In this document: positions 16,072-24,275 of the stretch, piece by piece | Numbering within the stretch: position 1 is the first letter of the stretch | Layout: each line of letters starts with the position of its first letter | Assembly (NCBI RefSeq): GCF_021245725.1 | Contig: NZ_JAJGSX010000004.1 | Span: forward strand, 1-64,000 | Source of the DNA: Pseudonocardia sp. TRM90224 | Lineage (GTDB): Bacteria > Actinomycetota > Actinomycetes > Mycobacteriales > Pseudonocardiaceae | Direction of reading: 5' to 3' | DNA length: 64,000 nucleotides | Program-made: the position numbers and the translations under genes | Notes under the pieces: generated by a model | What the model saw: only the letters and a program-made list of their open reading frames with translations | What the model was told of the DNA's origin: nothing | Databases searched by the model: none

Positions 16072-16526
16072 GTAGGCCGAGCCCGCGCCACCGCCTCGCC
16101 GTTCCACTCGAGCGACTGATGAACGGCGTGCAGCGCGACCACAACGAACCCGACACGTCCGAACCATCAGGCCCGTACACCGAAGGGGAACTGCAGAACG
16201 CCCTGGCCTCCGTGGATGACCCAGCCGAGCCAGCACGCGCGTGGCTGAGAGCAGCGCTGGCCGACACTATCGTACCGATGCATCCGTCGTACCTGCTCGC
16301 TCTATCCAACCTATTCAGCGTACCCCGTGCCTACTTCGACAACGAGATAGTCGCCGAGGCGATCAACCAGCGGATCGACTTCGCCACCTACGCCGCCACG
16401 CGAGGCATCACCTTCACTGGCCCCTGCCGGGCACAGATCACCGACAACGAACTCTACAGTCTTCAAATACGCGCCGTCGAGCTGCTCGATCAACACTTGC
16501 CGCCGCCGACCGACTCGCAGAAATAG
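16068..16526 (+). CDS. EspR-like HTH regulator (module B, second)
   Basis: A 152-residue diverged EspR-like protein: VPLERLMNGVQRDHNEPDTS, GPYTEGELQNALASVDDPAE, LLALSNLFSVPRAYFDNEIV, EAINQRIDFATYAATRGITF. The order of elements (L-x2-L-M/F, a T-x-x-E-x-x-x-A helix, a late FxVPxxYF) matches the two other regulators here, but the recognition helix is poorly conserved, so it may be a partner or decoy rather than a DNA binder. Base composition is lower in G+C than most of the window. Confidence 0.6.
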   Translation: MSRPSPRHRLAVPLERLMNGVQRDHNEPDTSEPSGPYTEGELQNALASVDDPAEPARAWLRAALADTIVPMHPSYLLALSNLFSVPRAYFDNEIVAEAINQRIDFATYAATRGITFTGPCRAQITDNELYSLQIRAVELLDQHLPPPTDSQK

Positions 16527-16571
16527 GACCATGAGTACTTCGCGAAAGCGCGCAGACATGAAAGGCAAACC

Positions 16572-17717
16572 GTGGCGACACAACTTGCCCTGATCGCTGC
16601 ACTCGTGCTCGGCGCGACCGGAAAGGCCGTTGAGCTGATCCACTCCTCTCGAGAGCCCCGCTTGTGCGCGCTACTGTTCGGATGCTTGACACTGTTGGGA
16701 AGCGGACAGATCGTTAGCCTGCCCTCAGTGACACACGCGATCGATGCTGTTTCGTCCACCGGCACCGGGAAGATCACTCACAACGTCGCAACGATGATCG
16801 GCCTCAGCCTCCTGCTGCACTTCTTCTTTGCCGCGCTACGCGACAGAGCATCAGCACGGCGGCGAACCACGGTCGACACCGTGATCGTGACAGCGGTTGT
16901 ATCATGCTTGCTGTTTCTCATGATCGCGACACCAGCCGAGTACCGCGGCCACACCCTGTCGGTCCCCTACATCGCCTACCCCACGGTCTCCTCGTTCTAC
17001 ATAGTCGGCGGCGTCTACTTCATCTATGTCTATGCGACGAGCGCATGGCTCACTTGGCAATACGCTCGCACCCTGCCCATCATCGCAGCCCGGGCACTGT
17101 GGGTCATCGTCCTTGGCCTCATTGGCTTAACCCTCACATCAATCACACGAGTGGCGTGGGTCGGCATCCGCACAGTAGGCGCCCCCTCGCCTTCCTGGCT
17201 TAACAGCGTCAACTTCCCACTCTCCAACATCTCCTTCATACTGCTCACCCTCGGCCTCGTCGCAGTCGGCGTTGCAAGTGCGCTGCACCGCTGGTCCCTC
17301 AACTGGCGCCGCTATCGGCAACTGGAGCCGTTGTGGACGCTGATGAGCCAGACCTACCCCGAAATAGTGCTACATCCTCGCAGATCGAGGCGGACAGAGC
17401 CCAACGAGTGGCGTAAATCTGCCAGTTGGAGTGGGCATCGACGCATACAACGCCGACTGATCGAATGCCGCGACGGGCTGGTCAAACTCGGGCCTTGCAT
17501 CGCTCAGGCCGCCGAGAAGAGCAGCCCCGCTGAACTAGCACCATCTCAGCTAGCCGACATTATCCTCACCGCAACGAGACTCCGCCGACTCCGCAGCGAA
17601 TCCATGTCATCGACGACTTCGGCGACTCTCGACGCAGTGGACATCAATGACGACATCGACACTCTCATCGCGATCTCCACAGCCCTTCCGCCCAGACGCG
17701 AAGCCGAGCCACCTTAA
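16572..17717 (+). CDS. MAB_1171c-type 7-TM membrane protein (module B)
   Basis: A 381-residue protein with seven predicted helices in residues 3-240 (from MATQLALIAALVLGATGKAV through NFPLSNISFILLTLGLVAVG) and a soluble C-terminal domain (LNWRRYRQLEPLWTLMSQTY, IQRRLIECRDGLVKLGPCIA) that is the hallmark of this family; RRLIECRDGLVKL corresponds to LIETRDRIWMAQQRI in the module A homologue. GTG start at 16572. It follows the second EspR-like gene and converges, with a 2-bp gap, on the module B protease gene. Confidence 0.75.
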   Translation: MATQLALIAALVLGATGKAVELIHSSREPRLCALLFGCLTLLGSGQIVSLPSVTHAIDAVSSTGTGKITHNVATMIGLSLLLHFFFAALRDRASARRRTTVDTVIVTAVVSCLLFLMIATPAEYRGHTLSVPYIAYPTVSSFYIVGGVYFIYVYATSAWLTWQYARTLPIIAARALWVIVLGLIGLTLTSITRVAWVGIRTVGAPSPSWLNSVNFPLSNISFILLTLGLVAVGVASALHRWSLNWRRYRQLEPLWTLMSQTYPEIVLHPRRSRRTEPNEWRKSASWSGHRRIQRRLIECRDGLVKLGPCIAQAAEKSSPAELAPSQLADIILTATRLRRLRSESMSSTTSATLDAVDINDDIDTLIAISTALPPRREAEPP

Positions 17718-17719
17718 CC

Positions 17720-18274
17720 TCACATCCACACGTTTGGATAGCCTAGCGCCGAGGCCAACCGATGACCTTGTCCTGAGATCGGGGATCCTGCGGACTCGTC
17801 CATCCAGCCTAGCAGAATCGTAGCCATCGTCTCAGCCTCCCACTCAGCGGGATCAGCATAGAGATTAGAGACAGCGGGGACCTCAGACTCCAATGTCGAC
17901 CCGAAGATCAGCTCAATGACGTCATCGGAAATTTCCTGAAAGTCCCCGACTGGTGGTTGATAGCTGTGACGCACGGCAAGCCGGGGGTGGTCGAGGATGA
18001 TGTGGCTTAGTTCGTGCGCGATGATGTGAACCTGATGCGTGCGACTGGTGCGGCTCTGGTACATGATCACATCACGCAGCTCGTCCCCGCCAGAGATGCC
18101 GAAAGCGCTGTTTGGCGGGAGATCCACGGGCTCCAGCTCAATCGGCTTACCACGAGCGGCAGCGACTCGTCCTACCAACGTTTCAACTGCGAATGGCGGG
18201 CCGAGACTCAAGCTACGGACCGTGGAACGACACAATCGCCGCAGCTCCGCACGACCCATAACCTGGCGGTTCAT
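17720..18274 (-). CDS. ImmA/IrrE-type zinc metallopeptidase (module B)
   Basis: A 184-residue protein with HELSHIILDH as zinc-binding HExxH motif (about residues 92-101), preceded by DVIMYQSRTSRTHQVHIIA. ADPAEWEAETMATILLGW provides the downstream acidic ligand region; this EWEAE-type pattern is usual in the family. ATG 18274 was chosen because GGGAGG lies about six bases upstream; the frame also opens at 18307. It lies tail to tail with the 7-TM gene, mirroring module A, where protease and 7-TM gene are on one strand. Confidence 0.8.
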   Translation of the reverse strand: MNRQVMGRAELRRLCRSTVRSLSLGPPFAVETLVGRVAAARGKPIELEPVDLPPNSAFGISGGDELRDVIMYQSRTSRTHQVHIIAHELSHIILDHPRLAVRHSYQPPVGDFQEISDDVIELIFGSTLESEVPAVSNLYADPAEWEAETMATILLGWMDESAGSPISGQGHRLASALGYPNVWM

Positions 18275-18497
18275 CGATAGCCTCCCTGCTCCGGAACCCT
18301 CCATCATCCGCCGCCATCACAATCGAAGCAAGGATGAGCGGCCAAGGATCAGCCAATCGGTATCGAGCCGACGACTCTACGACCCGGCGGCTCACCGACC
18401 CTGTCCGGCCTGACATGCAGTAAATCTTCGAGGGGCGCTGCGCAACGGGAGGCCAAATGGTCGACAGACGACTCCCCAACCGAGAGACTGTGACAGG

Positions 18498-19106
18498 GTG
18501 GCAATCGTGACCACGGTTGACTGCTACATCGATCCGGTGTGCCCGTTCGCGTGGATCGCATTCTGCTGGCTCCGACAGGTGGAGCCCGAACGCGATCTCG
18601 ATCTCCGGGTGCGGATCATGAGCCTCGCCGTGCTTAACGAGGGCCGCGAGGGACACCCACGCGAAGAGACCCGCGGACTGGACAGCGCGTGGCGTCCCGT
18701 CCGAGTTGCCGCCGCAGTGCAGGCGCGATTCGGGCAATCCGGGCTCCGCTCTTACTTCGAGACGTTCGGCCAGCTCTTCCACGTCGATCGCGTTCGTCCC
18801 CGAGACGAGGTAATACGTCAGACGCTCCACCAGCTTCAGGCGGATGATCTATATACTGCTGCCGACTCCACCAACTATGACGAGTCTGTACGGCAAAGCC
18901 ACAACGCAGGGATGGAACCAGTTGGACTGGACGTCGGTACACCGACCATCCACGTCGACGGCGTGAGCCTTTTTGGCCCCGTCCTAACTTCCATTCCAAA
19001 GGGCCGAGATGCACTGGACCTATTCGATGGAACGCTACTCATCGCCCGGAATCAGTCCTTCTGCGAGCTCAAGCGAGCCCGCGTCGACGAGCTACGCTTC
19101 GACTAG
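18498..19106 (+). CDS. DsbA-fold mycothiol-dependent nitroreductase-like protein
   Basis: A 202-residue thioredoxin/DsbA-fold protein close in pattern to Mycobacterium Rv2466c: VDCYIDPVCPFAWIAFCWLR with the single active cysteine in CPFAW, RIMSLAVLNEGREGHPREE, and the cis-proline region DVGTPTIHVDGVSLFGPVLT. Rv2466c uses mycothiol/mycoredoxin and reduces nitro compounds; the same chemistry is likely but unproven here. GTG 18498 or GTG 18507 could be the start. It stands alone; upstream 18275-18497 shows no other gene. Confidence 0.75.
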   Translation: MAIVTTVDCYIDPVCPFAWIAFCWLRQVEPERDLDLRVRIMSLAVLNEGREGHPREETRGLDSAWRPVRVAAAVQARFGQSGLRSYFETFGQLFHVDRVRPRDEVIRQTLHQLQADDLYTAADSTNYDESVRQSHNAGMEPVGLDVGTPTIHVDGVSLFGPVLTSIPKGRDALDLFDGTLLIARNQSFCELKRARVDELRFD

Positions 19107-19357
19107 CCGCGCCCGAGCACAACTACGCCCGACCGAGTGACAGCGGCACGCAGAGCGAGAGCTCAGCCTCCCACTTTCACCCATTCCAGCGTACAGACAA
19201 AGAGACCGTTCGCCAGTAGTGTACGACGAAGATCAACCAGGAACCGCGCTCCGCGACGGCAGCCAACGGCTGAGACCTACGACCGCTCTTCGCCGGTCTC
19301 ATCTACCCGTTGATCGCCGGGCGGGTGTGCGCGTTCCGCCGGTGGCGCCGACAGATC

Positions 19358-19753
19358 ATGCTCAAAAGGGACCCGTTCGACCCCGGACCTCGTTCACCCG
19401 CGCCTTCTCAGAGCTCGAACTGCCTAGGCCCGCGTATCGAGGGCGCGGGACCGGTGACCCCTGGGCCGACAGAGTTTCTCCACCACCGCTGCATCGCCGA
19501 GAGTTTCGACGGCCTCCGCCTACTCGACGCCGTCACCCACGACGGCGATGCACTCGGTCGCCCAGCCGCAACACACGGTGAGTTGCGTCGGCTGCTCGCT
19601 GCGCGAGACCGATACGAGCAGCGCCACCCCGGGCGATTCAGCGGCCACGAGAACGTAAACGCCGCACGCAGCTGCGACCACGACGTGGCGCTGCTCCAGG
19701 AGCTCAACACCGAGTTGCAGAAGCTGAGTTCCCTCCGCGGAACAAGCGTCTGA
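19358..19753 (+). CDS. Hypothetical protein, 131 aa
   Basis: I do not recognise it. The first 35 residues are Pro-rich and low in order; the rest is helical and polar (LRRLLAARDRYEQRHPGRFS, VALLQELNTELQKLSSLRG). Codon third positions are strongly G/C in the C-terminal half, which favours real coding. The start is uncertain: ATG 19358 or ATG 19310. It ends 44 bp before the FAD monooxygenase gene on the same strand. Confidence 0.4.
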   Translation: MLKRDPFDPGPRSPAPSQSSNCLGPRIEGAGPVTPGPTEFLHHRCIAESFDGLRLLDAVTHDGDALGRPAATHGELRRLLAARDRYEQRHPGRFSGHENVNAARSCDHDVALLQELNTELQKLSSLRGTSV

Positions 19754-19797
19754 CGGCCACCGCGCACTCTGCCCGACACTCGAGGAGAACACCCACG

Positions 19798-20970
19798 ATG
19801 CCCACTGCACTGATCATCGGGGGCGGGATCGCAGGCACCACAGCGGCGCTCGCCCTCCAGAAGGCCGGCATCACTGCCGAGGTGTTCGAGGCCGATCCCG
19901 GTCACAACCGGGACACAGGCGCGTTCCTGATGCTGGCCAACAACGGGATGCGCGCGTTGGAACCGATCGGTGCCGCTGATGCCGTCGCCGCCGCCGGCGC
20001 ACCCGTGCTCACCATGCGCATCACCGACGACGCCGGGAATCTCGTCGCCACCGTTCCCTTCGCCGACCACGACAACCCGACCACCTGCTACCGCTGCCTC
20101 ACACGCTCCGAACTCTGCACCACGCTTCACAACGAAGCCCAGCGCCGCGGCATCGCCCTCACCGCCGGCAAGAGGCTCGTACACACCAGCGATACCGACT
20201 CCGGCGTCACAGCGACGTTCACCGATGGAACAACCGTCCATGGCGACCTGCTGATCGGTGCGGACGGCTTGCGGTCTACTGTGCGCACCCAAATCGACCC
20301 CGACACCGCACCACCTCGCTACGTCGGACAACGCCTCTTCTACGGCTACTCCTCCCCCCGCACTGAACCAGTTGAGGACCCGAGCGTCTTCCACGTCATA
20401 CGAGGCGTCGCCCACGGCGCCGCAGCGTTCGGACGCATCCCCACCGCGGAGCGCGGCACCTGGTGGTTCGTCCGCGTCAACGCCAACGAACTCACCCGCG
20501 ACGAACTCGCCCACACCAGCACCGATCAATGGAAGACCTACCTCGCGCAGCTACTCGAACACGACCCCACCCCGACGCGGATCGTGCACGACACCAACCA
20601 CCTGTACGTCGCCAACGCCTACGACCTACCCGAGGTCAACACCTGGCACCGCCAGAACACGATCATCATCGGTGACGCCGCCCACGCCGCATCCCCCGCG
20701 AACGGCCAAGGCGCCTCGATGGCCATCGAAGACGCCGTCATCCTCGGCAAAGCCCTCCGCGACAACTCCTCCATCAGCCCGGCCTTCGACATCTACGAAC
20801 AGCTACGCCGCCCACGAGTGGACGCCAACATCGCCGCCAGCGCCGGACTGAGCACACGCGGCTCCTCCCCCGCCGGCCAATCAGGCAAGTACCAACCCCC
20901 CGTCCGCCCAGACATCGACGACCACATCGACTGGAGCACCCCCACGACCACTCCGGCACCAGCGATGTAG
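19798..20970 (+). CDS. FAD-dependent monooxygenase
   Basis: A 390-residue class A flavin monooxygenase (FAD_binding_3 type). Visible motifs: ALIIGGGIAGTTAALALQKA (ADP-binding Rossmann loop), GDLLIGADGLRSTVRTQID (the DG motif), and NTIIIGDAAHAASPANGQGA (FAD ribityl binding). The length suits a single-component hydroxylase acting with NAD(P)H and O2; the substrate is unknown. GAGGAGA stands about ten bases before the ATG. The prepilin peptidase gene begins 6 bp after its stop. Confidence 0.85.
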   Translation: MPTALIIGGGIAGTTAALALQKAGITAEVFEADPGHNRDTGAFLMLANNGMRALEPIGAADAVAAAGAPVLTMRITDDAGNLVATVPFADHDNPTTCYRCLTRSELCTTLHNEAQRRGIALTAGKRLVHTSDTDSGVTATFTDGTTVHGDLLIGADGLRSTVRTQIDPDTAPPRYVGQRLFYGYSSPRTEPVEDPSVFHVIRGVAHGAAAFGRIPTAERGTWWFVRVNANELTRDELAHTSTDQWKTYLAQLLEHDPTPTRIVHDTNHLYVANAYDLPEVNTWHRQNTIIIGDAAHAASPANGQGASMAIEDAVILGKALRDNSSISPAFDIYEQLRRPRVDANIAASAGLSTRGSSPAGQSGKYQPPVRPDIDDHIDWSTPTTTPAPAM

Positions 20971-20976
20971 TCACCG

Positions 20977-21615
20977 GTGCCGCACTGGAGCTTCGGGGTA
21001 GCCGCCGCAGCCGCACTCGGGCTGCTGGCAGGGCTGACCGCAGCGCGACGGTGCGCAGCAGCGCACGACGTCCAGCGGCCAGTCGGTGCCATCAGCCTCG
21101 GCCTGGCTGGCGCCGCGGCAGCCGGATTCGTTGCGTTCGTGAGCTGGGACAACCCCGCGGCCGCAATCGTCGTTGTGCATCTGACCCTGGCGGGCTTTCC
21201 GCTCGCCGCGATCGATGCCACCACCGGAACGCTGCCACGCCGGCAGGTCTACGCCACATACCCGACCACCGTCATGACCATGCTGCTCGCGGCAGCAGTA
21301 CAAGGCCCACATCTACTCATTGGAGTTGCGGCCGGCGCGTCTATTCTGTGGGTCTTCTATCTGATCCTCGCGTGGCTGGGTGGCGTCGGTGCCGGCGACG
21401 TCCGGCTCGCACCCGTCCTTGGCGCACACCTCGGCTATTCCGGGCTCGTCACCGTGCTGGTCGGCACGGCTGCGGCGTTCGTCATCGGCGCACTGGTAGT
21501 CATCGCCCTGGCACCACGCCGCCCGACAACGGCGTTCGGGCAGAACTCGGCCTCACGTCGGATTCCGTTCGGCCCGGCACTGATCGGCGGCGCCGTTGTC
21601 GCCCTTCTCGTGTGA
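20977..21615 (+). CDS. A24-family prepilin peptidase
   Basis: A 212-residue membrane protein with six or so helices and both catalytic aspartate motifs of type IV prepilin peptidases: PLAAIDATTGTLPRRQ and GGVGAGDVRLAPVLGAHLGY (GxGD), plus the late RIPFGPALIGGAVVALL. It lacks the N-terminal methylase domain, as in TadV/CpaA-like enzymes. No pilin genes are in the window, so the substrate is elsewhere or the gene came alone with the island. GTG start, 6 bp after the monooxygenase stop. Confidence 0.85.
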   Translation: MPHWSFGVAAAAALGLLAGLTAARRCAAAHDVQRPVGAISLGLAGAAAAGFVAFVSWDNPAAAIVVVHLTLAGFPLAAIDATTGTLPRRQVYATYPTTVMTMLLAAAVQGPHLLIGVAAGASILWVFYLILAWLGGVGAGDVRLAPVLGAHLGYSGLVTVLVGTAAAFVIGALVVIALAPRRPTTAFGQNSASRRIPFGPALIGGAVVALLV

Positions 21616-21635
21616 GCCGCCGTCGATCGCCGGTC

Positions 21636-21866
21636 TCAGGCGCTCGCCATGCGCTTCCAGTCCGTGCCGGTCGACAAGGACCGGCGCTCATCGTGTGTCA
21701 ATGCTTCGAGCGCGAGGGATCGCAACGTGCACGGCCACACGTAGCGGCCCGACTGCGCGCCGGACGAGCACAGCGCGCATCGCCCGGTCCCGTCATCAAC
21801 GTGCGCAGCCAGCAGCCGATCGGCCAATCCCGGTTCAGCAGAGATCAGCAGCGCGAGCGCGTTCAC
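21636..21866 (-). CDS. Small cysteine-containing protein, 76 aa
   Basis: I do not recognise the function. The start GTG at 21866 overlaps the upstream stop (GTGA), so it is coupled to the 139-residue gene. The sequence has a possible metal or redox site, GTGRCALCSSGAQ and YVWPCTLRSLALEAL (CxxC plus a third Cys), after a helical N-terminus (LALLISAEPGLADRLLAAHV). Pairs like this look typical of actinobacterial integrative elements, but that is an impression, not a search result. Confidence 0.6.
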   Translation of the reverse strand: MNALALLISAEPGLADRLLAAHVDDGTGRCALCSSGAQSGRYVWPCTLRSLALEALTHDERRSLSTGTDWKRMASA

Positions 21867-22282
21867 TGTTGATCGCCGCCCACCGGCGGTGACACCAGCG
21901 CCAACACGGCATCGAATTCGCGGGTGGTGAAGCATCCCATCCGGTGCTGCGCATCGGCCCAGCTCGACAGGCCGACCCGGATCTCGTCCGGCTCCAACCC
22001 CGACGCCGCGCACACCTGCGCAATGGTGGCGCCATGCGCCAACGCCTCGTGCACCATCTCCCACCGGCCTGACGCCACCCGCTCACCCAACCCGCACGCA
22101 CACACCACCGCGGACAGGGCGTGACCTGCGACGACGGCCGGTGGCGGCGCGAGGGGCGGCAGGTTCGTTGCCGCGGCGGCGATGACAGTTCGCAGGTGCA
22201 GCAGATAGCTATCGAGCAGCTGCGGAAGCGACACGGTCGCGGCAAGTTCGTCGAGCCGTTGGATATGCAGGACACTCTTCAT
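21863..22282 (-). CDS. Hypothetical protein with HTH-like helices, 139 aa
   Basis: Helical protein of unknown function. Residues about 80-110 (VHEALAHGATIAQVCAASGL, EPDEIRVGLSSWADAQ) look like a helix-turn-helix of the 'ATIAQVCAASGL' kind, and the preceding part (LPQLLDSYLLHLRTVIAAAA) is amphipathic. A Cys pair (VVCACGLGE) sits before it. ATG 22282 follows GGGAGG by about ten bases. First gene of a two-gene unit; its leader can form a long hairpin (22308-22344). Confidence 0.6.
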   Translation of the reverse strand: MKSVLHIQRLDELAATVSLPQLLDSYLLHLRTVIAAAATNLPPLAPPPAVVAGHALSAVVCACGLGERVASGRWEMVHEALAHGATIAQVCAASGLEPDEIRVGLSSWADAQHRMGCFTTREFDAVLALVSPPVGGDQQ

Positions 22283-22307
22283 GGGTCAGCCTCCCGGGGC
22301 TGATCAA

Positions 22308-22344
22308 GGGCCCGGCCGGTGTTCCTAGCACCGCGTCCGGGCCC
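22308..22344 (-). promoter_or_regulatory. Long leader hairpin upstream of the two-gene unit
   Basis: Outer arms GGGCCCGG (22308-22315) and CCGGGCCC (22337-22344) and inner arms CGGTG and CACCG enclose a six- to seven-base loop. It lies 26 bp before the start codon at 22282, so in the mRNA leader; it could be an attenuator-like structure or a terminator of upstream transcription. Confidence 0.4.
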
Positions 22345-22435
22345 GCCTCATCTAACAAGAGTCAAGCAGCTCCAATCATAGCCAACCGCGACAAGAGGAG
22401 ACACATCAGGTCCAGGAGCGCCTAACCTCGTCACC

Positions 22436-22627
22436 GTGACAGAAGAGAAGTACATCTCCAGCACCCAACTCGCCCGCGCCCTCGGCCTGTCACCACGCTC
22501 CATCCAGCGCTACGTCCAACAAAAATCGATCACCCCCGAGTTCGTCACCCCCGGCGGCCACTACCGCTGGAACGCCGAACGCGTGAAGGAACAGCTCAAA
22601 GCTCTTCGCGAGCGCAGAGAAGACTGA
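22436..22627 (+). CDS. Excisionase/BldC-like MerR-type HTH protein
   Basis: A 63-residue winged-helix protein: YISSTQLARALGLSPRSIQR, YVQQKSITPEFVTPGGHYRW, then a basic helix (VKEQLKALRERRED). This is the DNA-binding unit of MerR/BldC-like and excisionase proteins. GTG start without a clear Shine-Dalgarno sequence. In an integrative element such a protein often assists excision, but it lies 12.5 kb from the integrase, so a transcriptional role is equally likely. The frame continues open after its UGA. Confidence 0.75.
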   Translation: MTEEKYISSTQLARALGLSPRSIQRYVQQKSITPEFVTPGGHYRWNAERVKEQLKALRERRED

Positions 22628-22784
22628 GCCCCCAAGGTCCAAGATCGACTGCGGCGCGCTCTCGAGGAACGTAGCGGCGCTGCCGAACGTAAGACCCGTT
22701 ATCGGATCGCTCGGCTGTTCAGCGAACGGGAGGTGGACACTCTGTTCCTGTCACTACGGCGCCTGTCGGATCAGGATCAGCCTC
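22628..22784 (+). other. In-frame coding-like extension after the UGA stop
   Basis: Directly after the UGA at 22625-22627 the same frame stays open and reads protein-like sequence: KVQDRLRRALEERSGAAERK, TRYRIARLFSEREVDTLFLS. It then runs into the antisense of the TerD-domain gene. Either the HTH gene was once longer and acquired a nonsense mutation, or this is a separate gene remnant, or rare read-through occurs. Confidence 0.45.
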
Positions 22785-24194
22785 CTACCGGTCCACCTCG
22801 ACGCCGTAGTCGCGGGCAAGTCCGGCCAGTCCATCGTCGTACCCCTGGCCGATCGCACGCACCTTCCACAGGCGGTCGCGACGGTAGAGCTCGAACAGGA
22901 CCACTGCCCGCTCCGTGGTCAAAGGTGGGACGTCGAACACCAGCGTTGCGTCGCCTTCAAGCCGCACGTGCAAGCCTGCGACATCAACGAACGTCCCCTC
23001 GGCCGCGCTGGCGCAGACCGCGACCCGAGACACCCGCTCTGGCACGACCGGCAAGTCGATCTGGACCTCCTCGAACAGGTCAGCGCTTCCCAGGGTCTGC
23101 TCGCCTCCGTGCCGGACGGATCCGTCCGGGCTGATCAGTTGGTTGTAGAACACGAAATCGCTGTCCGCCGCGACATGGCCGTGGCTGCCCAGCAGCAACG
23201 CGCACGCGTCCACGTCGACCGTGTTCGCCGAGTCGTGCCAACCGACCCGTGCACGCCAGACCACCTCGTGCACGACCATGTTCTCGCCCGGCCGCAGATG
23301 TCGCACGGACCGGGTGACATCCGGCCCCTCGACAGGCTCGGGCACCGAACCCGCCTCGGGCAACTCGTCAATGGCACCGGCTGGTCCAGCGCACCGGGCC
23401 AGCCGCTTGGTCATCCGCGCCCGAAGACTGTCCGAGGCGATCGGGCGCAGCAGCGCGTCGCGAAGGATCCCGCCAGCCTCAGCTTTCTCGCCCTGTTTGA
23501 CCAGATCAATCGTCAACCGGTCGACACACGCTGGACTCGCGTGCCCGGTCGCAACAGCCTGGCGCATCAGCGTCCAGGCATCGTCATGCGAACCGTCTCG
23601 ATATACGCGAAGCGCATTCTCACTCAACAACGCTCCAAGCGATGGGCGATCACCGAGGCGCTTCAGCAGCCCGGGCAGCTGGGCGGAGAACATCTTCTGG
23701 TCCTCGACCGACATCGTGCCCCACCGATCTGCACCCCGCCCGACACCAATCACCAGCCACAGCTTCTCCACCCGCACCGACGCCGGCATCCGTTCCACGA
23801 TCCCCAGCAACGCCACCGCGCTGACTGCGTAGGTGATGTAGTCCAGATACGCATCCCAAACATCACCATCGTCAGGCGACGCGACCAGCGCTGCATCGAA
23901 CGCCTCCAGAGCGTCGTCTCGCCGGCCCTTCTGGTAACGCCGCACGGTGGCCAGGCCCAACCACGCCACCCCTAACGCCGCATCGTTCTCAGCCTCCAGC
24001 GCACGTACGGCACGCAGGTACATCTCTTCGAGACGAGCTCGGGTCTCCAGGCTGCGGTCGAACTCCCGCTCCGCGTCGTCGTGTGCCGCCCGCGCGGCGG
24101 AGAGCAGCTCCGCGCCCGTCCCATCCACAGCGGCCAGTGCCCATCCAGGTACGCCGCTCGACGACGCCGGCACGGGCCGATCGAGAAGTCCCAC
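22785..24194 (-). CDS. Helical-repeat protein with C-terminal TerD domain
   Basis: A 469-residue protein. Residues 1-290 are helical and TPR-like (LEEMYLRAVRALEAENDAAL, RRDDALEAFDAALVASPDDG, DDAWTLMRQAVATGHASPAC). Residues about 295-469 are a TerD domain: LRPGENMVVHEVVWRARVGW, DACALLLGSHGHVAADSDFV, FYNQLISPDGSVRHGGEQ, FELYRRDRLWKVRAIGQGYD. TerD domains bind calcium and act in tellurite/stress and phage-related responses. The calcium loop differs from classical TerD (no NDNxTG). GTG start; 81 bp downstream of the Mrr-TerD gene, same strand. Confidence 0.8.
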   Translation of the reverse strand: MGLLDRPVPASSSGVPGWALAAVDGTGAELLSAARAAHDDAEREFDRSLETRARLEEMYLRAVRALEAENDAALGVAWLGLATVRRYQKGRRDDALEAFDAALVASPDDGDVWDAYLDYITYAVSAVALLGIVERMPASVRVEKLWLVIGVGRGADRWGTMSVEDQKMFSAQLPGLLKRLGDRPSLGALLSENALRVYRDGSHDDAWTLMRQAVATGHASPACVDRLTIDLVKQGEKAEAGGILRDALLRPIASDSLRARMTKRLARCAGPAGAIDELPEAGSVPEPVEGPDVTRSVRHLRPGENMVVHEVVWRARVGWHDSANTVDVDACALLLGSHGHVAADSDFVFYNQLISPDGSVRHGGEQTLGSADLFEEVQIDLPVVPERVSRVAVCASAAEGTFVDVAGLHVRLEGDATLVFDVPPLTTERAVVLFELYRRDRLWKVRAIGQGYDDGLAGLARDYGVEVDR

Positions 24195-24275
24195 ACCCGC
24201 ATCCTTCCCAATTCAGGCACCAACATGAGCGGTGGCGCCGCAGATGTTGTGCTGCCGGTCCGATCGACCGCGGAG

